Positions 12,464 to 22,762 of a stretch of DNA of 64,000 nucleotides are shown one piece after another. A program made the translations under genes and the position numbers. Below the pieces are notes generated by a model. That model saw only the letters and a program-made list of their open reading frames with translations, did not search any database and was not told the origin of the DNA. Where the stretch lies: NCBI GenBank assembly GCA_022376465.1, contig JACDTU010000003.1, positions 1 through 64,000 of the forward strand, read 5' to 3'. How positions within the stretch are numbered: the first letter of the stretch is position 1; each line of letters opens with the position of its first letter. The DNA comes from Cubamyces lactineus. Its lineage: Eukaryota; Basidiomycota; Agaricomycetes; Polyporales; Polyporaceae.

Positions 12464-12472
12464 GAGTGGGAG
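12464..12472 (+). promoter_or_regulatory. Copia polypurine tract
   Basis: GAGTGGGAG lies immediately upstream of the right LTR, in the position expected for the plus-strand primer of reverse transcription. Confidence 0.7.
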
Positions 12473-13005
12473 TGTTGAACTTCCAGGTTATCGGCTGTGC
12501 CGGACCGGGAATGTGGACCTTGTGGCTGTGGCGCCTACAACGCGCACAGCATGGACTTTATTCCTTTTATGGACTACTCAGTGTACGTACTGTAGTTGAA
12601 CATTCTTTCATTCCCTCCATCTTTCCGTTGCGTTCTACACTGCTACGGATTCTTCCAGAGGGTTCTATACCTATGACACCATATGTCGCGATACTCGCAC
12701 CATGGTCTTACTCATCGTACATAGGTATCACATGCCTCCTTTCTTTGCTTACTCATGGCACTCCTCTCTCAGTATATAAGGAGGACATTCTTCGCCCCTG
12801 CTCTTCAGTCGTTCGCTCACAGACTGAAGAGTAAGTTCCCTTATTACCTATGGTTTATATGCAGTTACTTACTGAGTACTTGTAGCTTCTTTGTGTCGCT
12901 TACAGGTACTTATACTATGCAATATAGTCGTTCGCTCACAGACTGAAGACTTCTTTGTGTCGCTTACAGGTCGCTCCCAGCCTTTCCAGGTTCAGAAGTT
13001 CGTCA
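12473..13005 (+). repeat. Right LTR of the copia element (533 bp)
   Basis: Colinear with 6669-7201, with no differences noticed by eye. It is followed by the target duplication GTTCT (13006-13010). Confidence 0.92.
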
Positions 13006-13010
13006 GTTCT

Positions 13011-14251
13011 TCGTGTTCATCGATCTGCTGGGTACTCTCATCCTTCCGTCGACGGTCATCTACGTGCGTAGTATCTCGTTCCTTTGTCTGAGATAAATAA
13101 CTAACAAGCCATACAGCTGATCTATCTGATCATTGAGGTCGCCCTCCGCAAGACTGCCCTTCCAGTCATTTCGATCGTCATGTTGGCTGCTGTGTACGGT
13201 CTTCAGGTATGATCATCAGCCACGCTTTACAATGCCTTGCGCTCACATGTGTCTTTCTAGGCTGTCAGCTTCCTGCTGAAGCGCGAGTTCATGCTTATCG
13301 GCTGGATGGTCGTCTACATCCTCTTGTGCGTACTTCAGTTGTCAGATGAGCCTGGCAGGACTGACACAGTCGATACAGGTACCCAGTGTACAGTTTCTTC
13401 CTACCGGTTTACGCGTTCTGGTGCATGGACAACTTCAGTTGGGGTAACACTCGTCTGGTCATTGGTGAGGGCAACAACAAGAAGGTCATCATGAACGACG
13501 ATGAGAAGTACGACGACAGCATGATTCCTCTCAAGAAGTTCAGTGGTATGTAACTATTGTTCACTGCCTTCTACAACCTGTACTCATTCTCGATCCAGAA
13601 TACGAGGCTGAGGCATGGGTGACGGGCTCTCGTCACTCTGACAAGACCGGATACGGTAGGAAGTCACCATCCCAAGGACGCTCGCGCACGGCTCACTCCC
13701 GCGGCCAGTCCCCACGGCCAAGCTTCCACCAGTCACAAGCGGGCAACTACTATCGCGACACGAACCTCATGAACCCACAAGGCTCGACGTACCACCCGAA
13801 CAACTCTGCAAGCAACCTCTCGCACTACGGCGCCACACCTGTGGCCGCTTTGCAATTCGGCCTACCACAGCTACCCTTCATGGGCGGCTTCGCCGGCACT
13901 GGGTCTGTACATGGCTCTAACTACGGCGGCCCGACAATGGGCATGCCGATGGCGAACCCGCTCACGTACCAGAACACGGGGAGCATGTACGGGATGATGC
14001 CGAACGCGCCGCGGAACACCGTCATGACGAACATGAACATGTTCGGTGGGGCGGGCAATGTGCACAGCTCGCAGGGCGGGTTTGCGCCACCGATGGCACC
14101 AGGCCTCATGTCCTCGCAGCGGCCGATGTCGACGTTCTCCCTCGCGACGATGGTGAACCTGTTCGCGGGCGGGTCAAGCATGAACCCGGAGCCGACCGAC
14201 GAGGAGCTCATCACGGCGCTGCGGGCTTACAAGGTCTGTGAACTGTTGTAA
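13011..14251 (+). pseudogene. Chitin synthase, C-terminal part
   Basis: This continues the gene cut at 6668; the exon resumes with FVFIDLLGTL after the copia target duplication. Exons are 13011-13063, 13117-13206, 13261-13325, 13379-13545 and 13599-14251, with clear GT-AG borders. They encode the C-terminal membrane helices (YPVYSFFLPVYAFWCMDNFSWG), the conserved WGNTR segment, and a long Ser/Gly/Met/Asn-rich tail. The start of a DEK-C-like domain (PTDEELITALRAYK) is present, but the frame stops at 14251 and I find no remainder downstream, so the C-terminus looks truncated or altered. Confidence 0.85.
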
Positions 14252-14869
14252 CCTTCCAACAAGAGCATGCCTCAATCTTCTTAGGTCTGCATCACGAGGC
14301 ATTCCACGCCAATGTTCGGCTTTGAACAGTCGACTCGGCTTGCGATAAGACCCTCGACTCAGCTTGTAATACAATCCATGAGGATTCATGTACGTACTGA
14401 TCACAGCCGTACTGAATAGAAAGGTCAATGCTGAAGACAGGAGTCGTCTTCTTGGCCTTCCCTCTTACCTCGTGAGTGGACAGCACATTCTTCCGGCCAT
14501 GTGCTCACATTCATTCTCTAGCTTCCTGGTTATCTGATCAAGCATTTGCAATCCACAGTTCGCAGGGTGCGAGCTCCGTCTTATTCTGTGCTCTTCCAAC
14601 CATTGTACAGTATCACGAAGCCAATAACGGTTTCACGATTGGGTGCGTATTAACAGCTTCGCTCTCATGCTGACATGACCCCGTCAGTTCCTCATTCATC
14701 TGCTGATTTTAGATCTGCCATCAGCAGCGAGCGTACCACCAGCTGTGAGGTCGTTTACGTATGAGCAGTACGAATCGTCTTGGAGCCTGGGGCAAATGGG
14801 GCATTGGACTTTTCGCCCCAGTGAGTGACCATGTCCTCGTCCGCTGTATCACTGATGGCTCGAGCACCA
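14252..14869. other. Intergenic, no gene recognised
   Basis: This lies between the chitin synthase stop and the promoter of the next host gene. Only short open frames occur, without splice-site or motif support. I could not identify a continuation of the DEK-C domain here. Confidence 0.5.
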
Positions 14870-14877
14870 TATAAATA
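14870..14877 (+). promoter_or_regulatory. TATA box of the split host gene
   Basis: TATAAATA about 160 bp upstream of the ATG at 15037. The intervening sequence is pyrimidine-rich and may contain a 5' UTR intron ending CTCTTCAG. Confidence 0.45.
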
Positions 14878-15036
14878 GGCTTGAAATGATACGTCCTCAG
14901 TGTCAGGCTTTCGCACTTCGCCCTAGACACACACACTGCCTTACTTGTACGTTCTCATACCTGCGCTTACCCCTTAAGTGCCCTCATCTAACGATACTGG
15001 TGTTTGCTACTCTTCAGCTGGCCGCTCGCGACTCCA

Positions 15037-16077
15037 ATGGCGCGCCCACCCGCTCGCGGCATGCAGCGTCCCTACCCGGACTCCGAGCTGGAGTACATCG
15101 ACATCAATGAGGGTATTGGAGAGATCAACGATGACGACGAACTCTACGACGATGAATATGACTACGAGGCGAGGGATCTCATGCCACGGCGTCCTGCGTC
15201 GACAAGCGTCAGAAGCGCACGATCGGCTGCCCCCCAGCCCAGCACTGCTGGCAGCGCTTCCACTGCTCGTCTGGAGCAAGAAGAGGTACGTGCAGAACAA
15301 TCTTGCGGAGCTCACACACTGACAGCTCGTGCTTTGTCGTACTAGGAGGTCCACAAGCTGCAGGTCGAAGGGCAGAGAAAGGACAATAAGATCAAGGAAT
15401 TGGAGATCAAGCTCGCGCAGCACGAGGCCAACAGGATCAAAAGGCAGATGAGGTCTGCGAAGGAAGGGGCTCTGACGCACGTCCCCGTACAAGCTCCGAC
15501 ACAAGCACCCACTCAAACCCTAGCACAGGCAGCGAATGCTTCGGTGCAGGTACAGCGAGCTCCGACGCAGGCGACGAACCAGCCCGATCCCACTACCAGC
15601 ACAGAGATGGCGCCCGCAATCAACTTGACCGACAATACGCACCCGCTTGCTCACTATCGATCAGCAATCGACAACCTTGGTCGAAAATTCTCCATCTTTC
15701 ACATGCCTTTCACACCCCCTCCTGAGACATTCGGGTTCTCGGAGCGCCCCGACGTCGACCCACTGGATTACAATACTCGGTACCCCTACCGGTGCACTGC
15801 TGCTGAACAGTTCGCCACTCTTGTGCAAAGCTACGCTGCTGGAATCTACGACATGGTGCCTGCGTCACTGTGGGTTCATATCCCTAACCCCTACTTTGCC
15901 GCTGTGGTGAGTTCGCAACACGACCGTTTTCAACCTTCTGACGTTAGTGTTAGTTCAACCATGGGATCAAAGATAGCCGATACAAGGTCCTCTCAAACGC
16001 TCGCGGTGCACGCGCTGCGATATTCGCAGGCCTTCCGGACTTCAACCACGCTGTTTTTGGTGAGAAGCCTGTGCACC
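15037..16077 (+). pseudogene. DUF6698-like host gene, 5' part
   Basis: Exons are 15037-15285, 15346-15906 and 15954-16077; the last is cut by chromovirus copy B. The encoded part has an acidic N-terminus (DELYDDEYDYEARD), a short predicted coiled coil, a Gln/Pro/Thr-rich linker, then a folded region (PHYRSAIDNLGRKFS-like block, GIYDMVPASLW, FNHGIKDSRYKVLSNARG). The layout resembles the fungal DUF6698 family as I remember it; function unknown. It continues at 29055 after the five-base duplication GCACC. Confidence 0.6.
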
Positions 16078-16770
16078 TGTTAGGACCGTGCCGTCCGGGG
16101 GTACAACTCCGGTGGTCGGGACTTGGACGGAGTTCGGGGTCGGAGTACGACCGGAGGTCGGACTAGCACTGGGGTGAGGACTTTCGCGAAACTATTAGTA
16201 ACGCACGGGTTCCGACTCGGTGTCCTCTATTTGCGGACTTCGGAGTACGGACTTGACGGGACGAAGGTCGGACTTGGGAACGGGGTTGGGTTGAAGGGGT
16301 TGGTAGGAAGGGAACGAAGGTTGGTCGGACTAGAGGGTCGGGGTTGAGTGTCGGACTACGAGTTGAACCAGTAATGGGTATAACGAGATTTCCGAACTGA
16401 GTAGCTACTACATTCCGGGGCAGTATTTATACTAAGTCAGAAACCCGATAGAAACAATAAGAGATGTACGTGATAGGAAGGAGTAGAACGAAAGTACGAA
16501 GTAACTTGCCAAGGGTAAGATAACGTAGATAGCTCAGTAAGCAAAAGCCTCATGTAGGTAGCGCCATGAGGGGTTATCTGAGACATGTAAGTCATGGGGT
16601 CGGGGGAAGTCCGAAGTACGGAGTACGAAGTGCGGAGTACGGAGAACGGAGTCGGGGGTACGGGGTACGGAAGAGCGGAGTACGGAGGAACGGAGTACGT
16701 AACGCGGAGTAAGGAGCGGGGTACGGGGGTTCGGGGATCGGGCTTCGGGGTTACAGCACGGAGCGTAACA
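16078..16770 (-). repeat. 3' LTR of copy B (693 bp)
   Basis: Starts TGTTA and ends TAACA on the plus strand, and is the same length as the copy C LTRs. It directly abuts the split host gene on the left and the polypurine tract on the right. Confidence 0.93.
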
Positions 16771-16783
16771 GTGCCTCCCCCCT
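16771..16783 (-). promoter_or_regulatory. Polypurine tract of copy B
   Basis: On the minus strand this reads AGGGGGGAGGCAC directly before the 3' LTR. The same sequence lies beside the 3' LTRs of C (39668 onward) and D (38455 onward). Confidence 0.75.
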
Positions 16784-16907
16784 AGGCCCGAACCCTTGAG
16801 GGCCTATAGTGAAGGGAAATGGAAGTCTGTCCAAAAAAGGTAATCCGATAAGTCCAGGGAACGGAGATCAAGAATCGGGGCAGGGTCAGAATCGATGAAG
16901 AAAGGTG

Positions 16908-16915
16908 TATATAAG
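16908..16915 (+). promoter_or_regulatory. TATA box of the antisense Zn2Cys6 gene (copy B)
   Basis: TATATAAG lies 70 bp upstream of the ATG at 16978, outside the LTR. It is conserved at the same spacing in copy C and in D (38592-38599). The antisense gene therefore seems to have its own promoter. Confidence 0.7.
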
Positions 16916-16977
16916 ACGGGGGTGAGACTTAGCCAGTTCGTCCTCGCTCTTTGTCTCCCACCACCACCACCAGCACT

Positions 16978-18371
16978 ATGTCCTCAACCCTCGACAACAT
17001 TCAGGCTTTGGAGGCGCACCTTGCGCAGCTCCGGATGAAGGCAGCGGCGGAGGAGGCCGCAGCAGCCGAAGCGTAAGTACCGGGGTTGCCGGGGTTGCGG
17101 AGTACGGAGTTCGGGCTAACGGTGGTTTACAGGGCGCGAAAAGCGGAGGAGGAGCGAGCACGGGAGGAGAAAGAGCGCGCGGAGTACGAGGCCGCGCAGA
17201 AGGCAGCAGCGCTGATCCGCCAGGCTGCCCTCGCGAAGGCCGGGGCTTCCGCGCGGGGAAGCAAGCGTCCCGCGGAGGACGAGGAGCCGGAGTCGGAGGA
17301 GGAAGAGGACGACGCGGAGTTGCTCGTCCTGCGGTAAGTCCGGTCGGGGTACGGAGTACGGGGGTCGGACTAACGGAGTTCCACAGGACGAGGTGCGACC
17401 GGTGCGCCGCGAAGCAAATCGCGTGCCGGTTCCGCGCGGGCAAACGGACGTCGAGTTGCGTCCAATGCCAGAAAGCTCGGTCGCGCGCGTGCGTCGGGGC
17501 CCGCGGACTTCCCGCGGACATCCAAGCCCGGATCGCGCGCAAGGAGGAGGCCCCAAGCCCGCAGCGCAAGAAGGTCAAGTCCGCCCCCATCGTCGTCGAC
17601 GACGACGGGTTTGAGACCCCCGCGCCCACCGGAGTTCGGAGTTCAGAGAAGGTGCGGGCGGAGAAGGGCAAGGGGAAGGAGAAGGAGAAGGAGAAGACGG
17701 TGGAGAAGGCGGCGGAGAAGCCGCTGCAGCCAGGTGAGGTCCGATGGACCTTTGTCGCGCCACCCGGAATTAACCCCCCAGCACGAACAGTCGTCGCCCG
17801 AGGCCCGAGCATCGCAGGCTCGTCGACGGGCCCTCGGATGTCCGCCAGCTCCGGACTTCCGGAGGTTGGGAAGTCCGACCTCCGGTGGTCCGACGACCCG
17901 GAGAAGCTCTCCGACCGGGAGCTCCTCGAGCACCTGCTCGTCGCGGTGCAGCGCAACCGGCGCACCGCGGGGCGGGTCATCGACCTGCTGGTCGACGAGG
18001 AGGAGCAGCGGGAGGAGATGATGCGGGAGGAGGTCCGGGGTCTTGGCGATGCCATCGCCAAGATCGTGCGGAAGGAGTTGAAGGCCGTCATCGGCGAGGC
18101 CGTCCGCGAGGCGGTGAAGTCCGAACTCGCGACGGAGTTCGGGACTATGCTGCGGGAGATCCTTGAGATCACCTCGCAGGACAAGGAGGACGCGATCGCG
18201 GACGCGCTGGAGCGGGCGGGGGTTGCTGGGTCGGACTGGGAGGAGGAGAATGGGTCGGGGTTGGACAAGTCCGCGCGGGGCAAGTCCAGTGAGGAGGAGG
18301 AGGAGCAGGGCGAGGGCGCGAAGGAGGGGAAGGGGCCGGAGGACCCGGCGGACATGGACATGGCGGAGTAG
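16978..18371 (+). CDS. Antisense retrotransposon gene: Zn(II)2Cys6 coiled-coil protein
   Basis: Three exons (16978-17072, 17133-17333, 17387-18371) join in frame to 426 codons; both introns are GT-AG with CTAAC branch sites. Residues 1-80 are an Ala/Glu/Arg-rich predicted coiled coil, followed by an acidic stretch. Exon 3 opens with Cys residues spaced CX2CX6CX10CX2CX7C, which fits the fungal Zn2Cys6 binuclear cluster known from Gal4-type DNA-binding factors. A Lys/Glu-rich basic segment, a long helical region (LLEHLLVAVQRNRR onward) and an acidic tail ending MDMAE follow. It lies head-on to pol, 107 bp from the pol stop, between pol and the 3' LTR. This is the only uninterrupted copy in the window. 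Binding to the CGG-rich U3 is my inference. Confidence 0.82.
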
Positions 18372-18478
18372 GGCGGTAGTACGGACTTCGGACCTCGGAC
18401 TTCGTAGCTAGTATCTTGTAGTCCGAGTGCGGAGGAGTATAGAAAGAAATCTGCTGGTGAGAACTCCGCGTGTGAACT

Positions 18479-21400
18479 TCAAGACAATTTAGCAAGAGGT
18501 CCGGGCTTGTCCGGGTAAGCTGCGTGGAAGTCCGAAACTAGCTCCTGGGCATGTCCGAGCTCCGTGGCCAAGATCCACGAAGTTTCTTCGTCCGTACCTT
18601 CGTAGCCTGCCCATCGGACTAGGTACAGGAGTTGACAACTCCGACGCCGGCGGTCAATCTTGGAGTCGAGGATCTCCGAAATCTCGTACTCCGGTTCTCC
18701 GTCCACCAGGATCGGAGGTGGCGGAGTTTGGACGCGGCCGGGGATGGTGTTCGGAGTTGCAGGCTCGAGTTGTGAGACATGGAAAACGGGGTGTACCGCG
18801 CGCATAGAGTCCGGTAGTCGGAGGGTGAAGGAGTGAGTTCCGACCTGCGCGATGATAGTGAACGGACCTAAGAACTTCTCGGACAACTTTTTGGAGGGAC
18901 GAGTAGTCCGGATGTGCTGAGCTCGGACATAGACCTGATCTCCGACCTTGAAGTCCGGCGCGGGTAGACGGTGTTTGTCCGCCTGTACTTGGTACCGGGC
19001 CTGGGCTTCGGCGATCTGCTGTCGGAGTTGGGTGTGAAGTTCGTCGAGGTCGACAGCGTAGTCGCGAGCTCGAGCGGAGGTGAGGTCCCGCTCGGGGTAG
19101 ACGGAGATGGCGGGGTTGTAGCCCTTGTTCGCGAAGAACGGGGATATACCGGTAGTTGCGGACGGAGCATTGTTGTACGCGAACTCCGCCAAGGGAAGGA
19201 GTTGGGACCAGTTGTCCTGCTGGTAGTTCGAATAGATCCGGAGGTACTGCTCGAGGGTCTGGTTAACCCGCTCGGTTTGACCGTCGCCTTCCGGGTGGTA
19301 ACCGGAGGTGAAGTGAAGGCGCATGTCGAGGGCCTTACCGAGGGAGCGGAAGAAGTGAGAGACGAACTCCGAGCCCCGGTCGGAGGTAACGTGCGAGGGA
19401 ACTCCGTGCTTGGAGAACACATGGAGTACGAACAAGTCCGCTAACTCCGAGGCTGTAAGCGTGTCGTGGGTAGGGATGAATATACCTTGCTTAGTGAGCC
19501 TGTCGACTACCACCAAGATCACGGTGTAGCCAGCGGAGTTCGGGAGTTGCTCGATGAGGTCCATGGAGATGGAGTTCCAGGGTCGCTCGGGGATCGGGAG
19601 TTGCTTCAAAGTACCGTAGGGGAGATGCCGGGGGACTTTAGCTCGCGCACAGGTAGTACAGGACTTACAATAGTCCCGGACGAAGAGTCGAAGTCCGGGC
19701 CAGGCGTAGTCCCGCAGGACCAGGGCTTGCGTCTTGTTCTGTCCCCAGTGTCCGGCAGTAGGGTGGTCGTGACAAGCTCGGAGTACGCGAAGGCGGAGGT
19801 CGCCGGAGTTCGGGACATAGACTCGACCTGAGAGTCGGAGTAGCCCGTCTTCATCGCGGGACCATCGGGAGTTACCTTCGGAGGCGAGCTTGAGTGCAGC
19901 AGATAGTTCGGGGTCAGGAGTCGGGGTTGCTTGAGCGGACTTGATGTCCGAGAGGAGTTGTTCGGAGTCGAGGACGAAGGAAGCTCGGAGTACGGGGGGT
20001 CGGAGGTAGGTAGCCCAGAGGGACGCGGCGAGCTGCTCCTGGGTGAAAACCGGTCGGTAGTTGTGTGGGTTGACGACGGAGTAGTCACTGCCCCCCTCTT
20101 TTGGGTAGACGTCCCAACGGCGTGTCAGTGCGTCGGGCTTCGCTCCAAGCTTACCTGGCCGGAACCGGACTACGAGGTTGAACTGCGAGAGGAACTCCGA
20201 CCATCGGGCTTGACGGCGGGTCAGTAACTTCGTAGTCGCGAAGTATACCAAATTCTTGTGGTCCGTGACAACGTCGATCGGGGTTGCCGAACCTTCGAGG
20301 TAGTGCCGCCAGGTCTTGAAACATTCGAAGATCGCGAGGAGTTCCTTGTCGTGGGTGTCGTAGTTCAACTCCGCGCCGGTCAAGGTGCGGGAGTGGAAGG
20401 CAATGGGGTGGAGTTCACCGGACTCGGTGGTAAGGGAGAGAATGCCGGCGATGGCGTAGTCCGAGGCGTCAGTCTCGACGGTGAGGGGTCGGTCGGGCAT
20501 CCAGTGGTGTAGTACCGGAGCTGTCGTGAACGCCTTCTTGAGAGCGTTAAACGAACTCCGACATTCCTCGGAGAAGTGCCAAGGCACGGACTTGCGGGTT
20601 AAACGGGTCAGCGGTAGTACGATCTCGGAGTAGTTTGGAATAAACCGTCGATAGAAGTTCGCGAACCCCAGGAACGACTGTATGTCGCGGACCTTCCGGG
20701 GTTCGGGCCAATCCAAGATCGCCTTAACCTTCGACTCCGCCATGGTAAGTCCGGTGGGAGAGAGGATGTACCCGAGGTACTCGACGGAGTCAGTGTGGAA
20801 CTCGCACTTGTCAGCGCGGGCATAAAGCCGGTGCTTGCGGAGTCGCCGGAGTACCTCTTTGACGTGCTTGCGGTGTTGCTCGGGGTTGTCGGAGTAGATG
20901 AGGATGTCGTCCAGGTAGACGATGACGCACACATCGAGCATGTCCGCGAAGATGTCATTGACGAACCGCTGGAAAGCAGCGGGCGCGTTAGAAAGTCCGA
21001 ACGGCATGACTAACCATTCGAAAGACCCATAGCGGGTCCGAAACGCGGTCTTCCACTCATCTCCAGGAGCTATGCGGACTAGGTTGTAGGCGTGACGGAG
21101 GTCGATTTTGGTATAGATCCGGGCCTTCCGAGGCGCGTCCAGCAAGTCCGAGACGAGAGGAAGGGGGTAGCGGTCCTTCCGGGTGATCTTATTCAAGCCC
21201 CGGTAGTCCACGCAAAGGCGAAGAGATCCGTCCTTCTTTTTGACGAAGAGGACGGGAGCTCCGCAGGGAGAGTTGGACGGACGTATGAACCCCGATCGGA
21301 GGTTCTCGTCAATATACTCCCGAAGCGTGTCGAGCTCGAGTTTTGAGAGGGAGTAAATAGGTCCGAGTGGCGGAGTAGCCCCTTCTTCCAGGTCGATCTT

Positions 21401-22219
21401 TAAGTCGTAGGGGCGATGCTCCGGTAGGATGTCGGCCTTGGTCTTGCTGAAGACGTCCGCAAACTCGTGGTACTCCTCCGGAACTCCGGTGAGGTCCGGG
21501 GGAGAGTCGGAGATGGACGAACTCCGCGCAGTAGCCAAGTCCGGGGTAGACAGGTTCAGGGTATAGCTCGCGGACCCCGGGAGTTTGCAAGCCCGAGCGA
21601 AAGCAGCAGCGTTCACAAGGGAGATCCGGGGTACGGAGGTCGGAGTAGGAGAAGTCGGTAGTTCCGGAGTAGCCGGAGTAGACGGAGTAGACGGAGTAGA
21701 CGGAGTACGCTCAGCCGGAGCTGGCGGGGGTACCATGGTGTCAGAAACAGGACGCGGCGGGGGTGCGGAACGGAATTGGATGCTGCGCTTCTTCCAGTCA
21801 ATCAACGGATTGTAGGCGGAGAGCCAGCTGTATCCCAGAACGGCAGACACGGACTTGTCGAGCGGAGTAACATAGAAATCTATATTGAGGACTTCTCCAG
21901 ACGGGAAATGTACGGGCAGGGTGGTAAACGAAGTAATCAGGTGGTTAGAAGTACCGTCGAAAAGCTGTAGACGGAGCGGGGTTACGGCGGTAGTTGGGAG
22001 TTGATACATAGTCGCGAAATCGGAGTCGATGAAACAATGGGAGGAACCGGAGTCGATAAGGGCGCGGAACGGAGTTGGGATAGGATCGGAGTACAAGTCG
22101 AGGAAGAGTGCATGGGGGTCGGAAAGAGCGGACGCGTTGAGCCTGAGGATCTCCGTACCGGAGGAGTCAACGCGGTCCTCACGGGGTACGGAGTTCGGAG
22201 GACCGCAGACTAATTTTTT
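18479..22219 (-). CDS. pol: pol of copy B (protease, RT, RNase H, integrase, chromodomain)
   Basis: Entry is by -1 frameshift at 22213-22219. Domains in order: retropepsin ([11 protein letters not shown]); RT with [17 protein letters not shown] and YLDDILIYS; RNase H ([29 protein letters not shown]); integrase zinc finger ([20 protein letters not shown]); DDE core ([28 protein letters not shown]); and a C-terminal chromodomain ([27 protein letters not shown]). No internal stop was seen, so this Pol could be functional, but its gag is interrupted. The chromodomain is expected to direct integration to marked chromatin, as known for chromoviruses. Confidence 0.92.
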   Translation of the reverse strand, partial: KKLVCGPPNSVPREDRVDSSGTEILRLNASALSDPHALFLDLYSDPIPTPFRALIDSGSSHCFIDSDFATMYQLPTTAVTPLRLQLFDGTSNHLITSFTTLPVHFPSGEVLNIDFYVTPLDKSVSAVLGYSWLSAYNPLIDWKKRSIQFRSAPPPRPVSDTMVPPPAPAERTPSTPSTPSTPATPELPTSPTPTSVPRISLVNAAAFARACKLPGSASYTLNLSTPDLATARSSSISDSPPDLTGVPEEYHEFADVFSKTKADILPEHRPYDLKIDLEEGATPPLGPIYSLSKLELDTLREYIDENLRSGFIRPSNSPCGAPVLFVKKKDGSLRLCVDYRGLNKITRKDRYPLPLVSDLLDAPRKARIYTKIDLRHAYNLVRIAPGDEWKTAFRTRYGSFEWLVMPFGLSNAPAAFQRFVNDIFADMLDVCVIVYLDDILIYSDNPEQHRKHVKEVLRRLRKHRLYARADKCEFHTDSVEYLGYILSPTGLTMAESKVKAILDWPEPRKVRDIQSFLGFANFYRRFIPNYSEIVLPLTRLTRKSVPWHFSEECRSSFNALKKAFTTAPVLHHWMPDRPLTVETDASDYAIAGILSLTTESGELHPIAFHSRTLTGAELNYDTHDKELLAIFECFKTWRHYLEGSATPIDVVTDHKNLVYFATTKLLTRRQARWSEFLSQFNLVVRFRPGKLGAKPDALTRRWDVYPKEGGSDYSVVNPHNYRPVFTQEQLAASLWATYLRPPVLRASFVLDSEQLLSDIKSAQATPTPDPELSAALKLASEGNSRWSRDEDGLLRLSGRVYVPNSGDLRLRVLRACHDHPTAGHWGQNKTQALVLRDYAWPGLRLFVRDYCKSCTTCARAKVPRHLPYGTLKQLPIPERPWNSISMDLIEQLPNSAGYTVILVVVDRLTKQGIFIPTHDTLTASELADLFVLHVFSKHGVPSHVTSDRGSEFVSHFFRSLGKALDMRLHFTSGYHPEGDGQTERVNQTLEQYLRIYSNYQQDNWSQLLPLAEFAYNNAPSATTGISPFFANKGYNPAISVYPERDLTSARARDYAVDLDELHTQLRQQIAEAQARYQVQADKHRLPAPDFKVGDQVYVRAQHIRTTRPSKKLSEKFLGPFTIIAQVGTHSFTLRLPDSMRAVHPVFHVSQLEPATPNTIPGRVQTPPPPILVDGEPEYEISEILDSKIDRRRRSCQLLYLVRWAGYEGTDEETSWILATELGHAQELVSDFHAAYPDKPGPLAKLS

Positions 22220-22762
22220 GTCTCCTTCGGGGCTGCAGCCGGAGCGGGCGCAGCGGGAGCGGGGTTGGCTTGAGCGGCGCGACCCTTAGTCGCGGACGAG
22301 GTCTTCTTCGGACAAGCACTCGCGGTATGACCAGCTCCACCGCAGAAGAGACAGAGATTGTTGGCGAAACGGCGTTGACGCTCCTCGGGGGTGAGTTTTC
22401 CGTCCTTACCGAGCTTGTCGGTGTACGTCTTGGCCGGGGTCTTCGGAGTCTTAGGAGACTTCGACGAAGTACCGGACTTGGACGGGGTAGACGAGGAGGC
22501 CTGTCCGGAGTTGTTACCTCCGGACTTGTTGCCGGAGTTGGAGGACTTGGAGTCGGAGGTCGACTTGTTACCGGACTTCGAAGGTCCGGACTCGCGCAAG
22601 ACCTCGGCCTTGCGCTCCCAGTAGCGGTTGTCGATCGACTGCGCGAGGTCGCGAAGGGCCACCAGGGTCTCGGGCTTGCCGACCTCGGAGATGCGGTCCT
22701 TGAGACGGTTCGGAAGTCCGTCGTAGAACCGGTACCGGAGCGGAGCATTACCCCAACGGACT

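Larger units (their letters stand above)
6669..13005 (+). mobile_element. Ty1/copia retrotransposon inserted in the chitin synthase gene
   Basis: A complete 6,337 bp copia-order element. It has 533 bp LTRs, a half-tRNA primer site, a gag-pol frame with the order gag, protease, integrase, RT, RNase H, and a polypurine tract. The target duplication GTTCT is at 6664-6668 and 13006-13010; removing one copy restores the chitin synthase frame across the junction. No LTR differences were noticed by eye, so insertion looks recent, yet the coding region is damaged. Confidence 0.95.

Noticed and set aside
16976..18361. Ser/Arg/Pro-rich open frame of 461 codons on the minus strand opposite the Zn2Cys6 gene
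   Set aside because: Low-complexity shadow of a GC-rich coding region. In B and C it crosses the introns of the plus-strand gene, and it has no recognisable motif.
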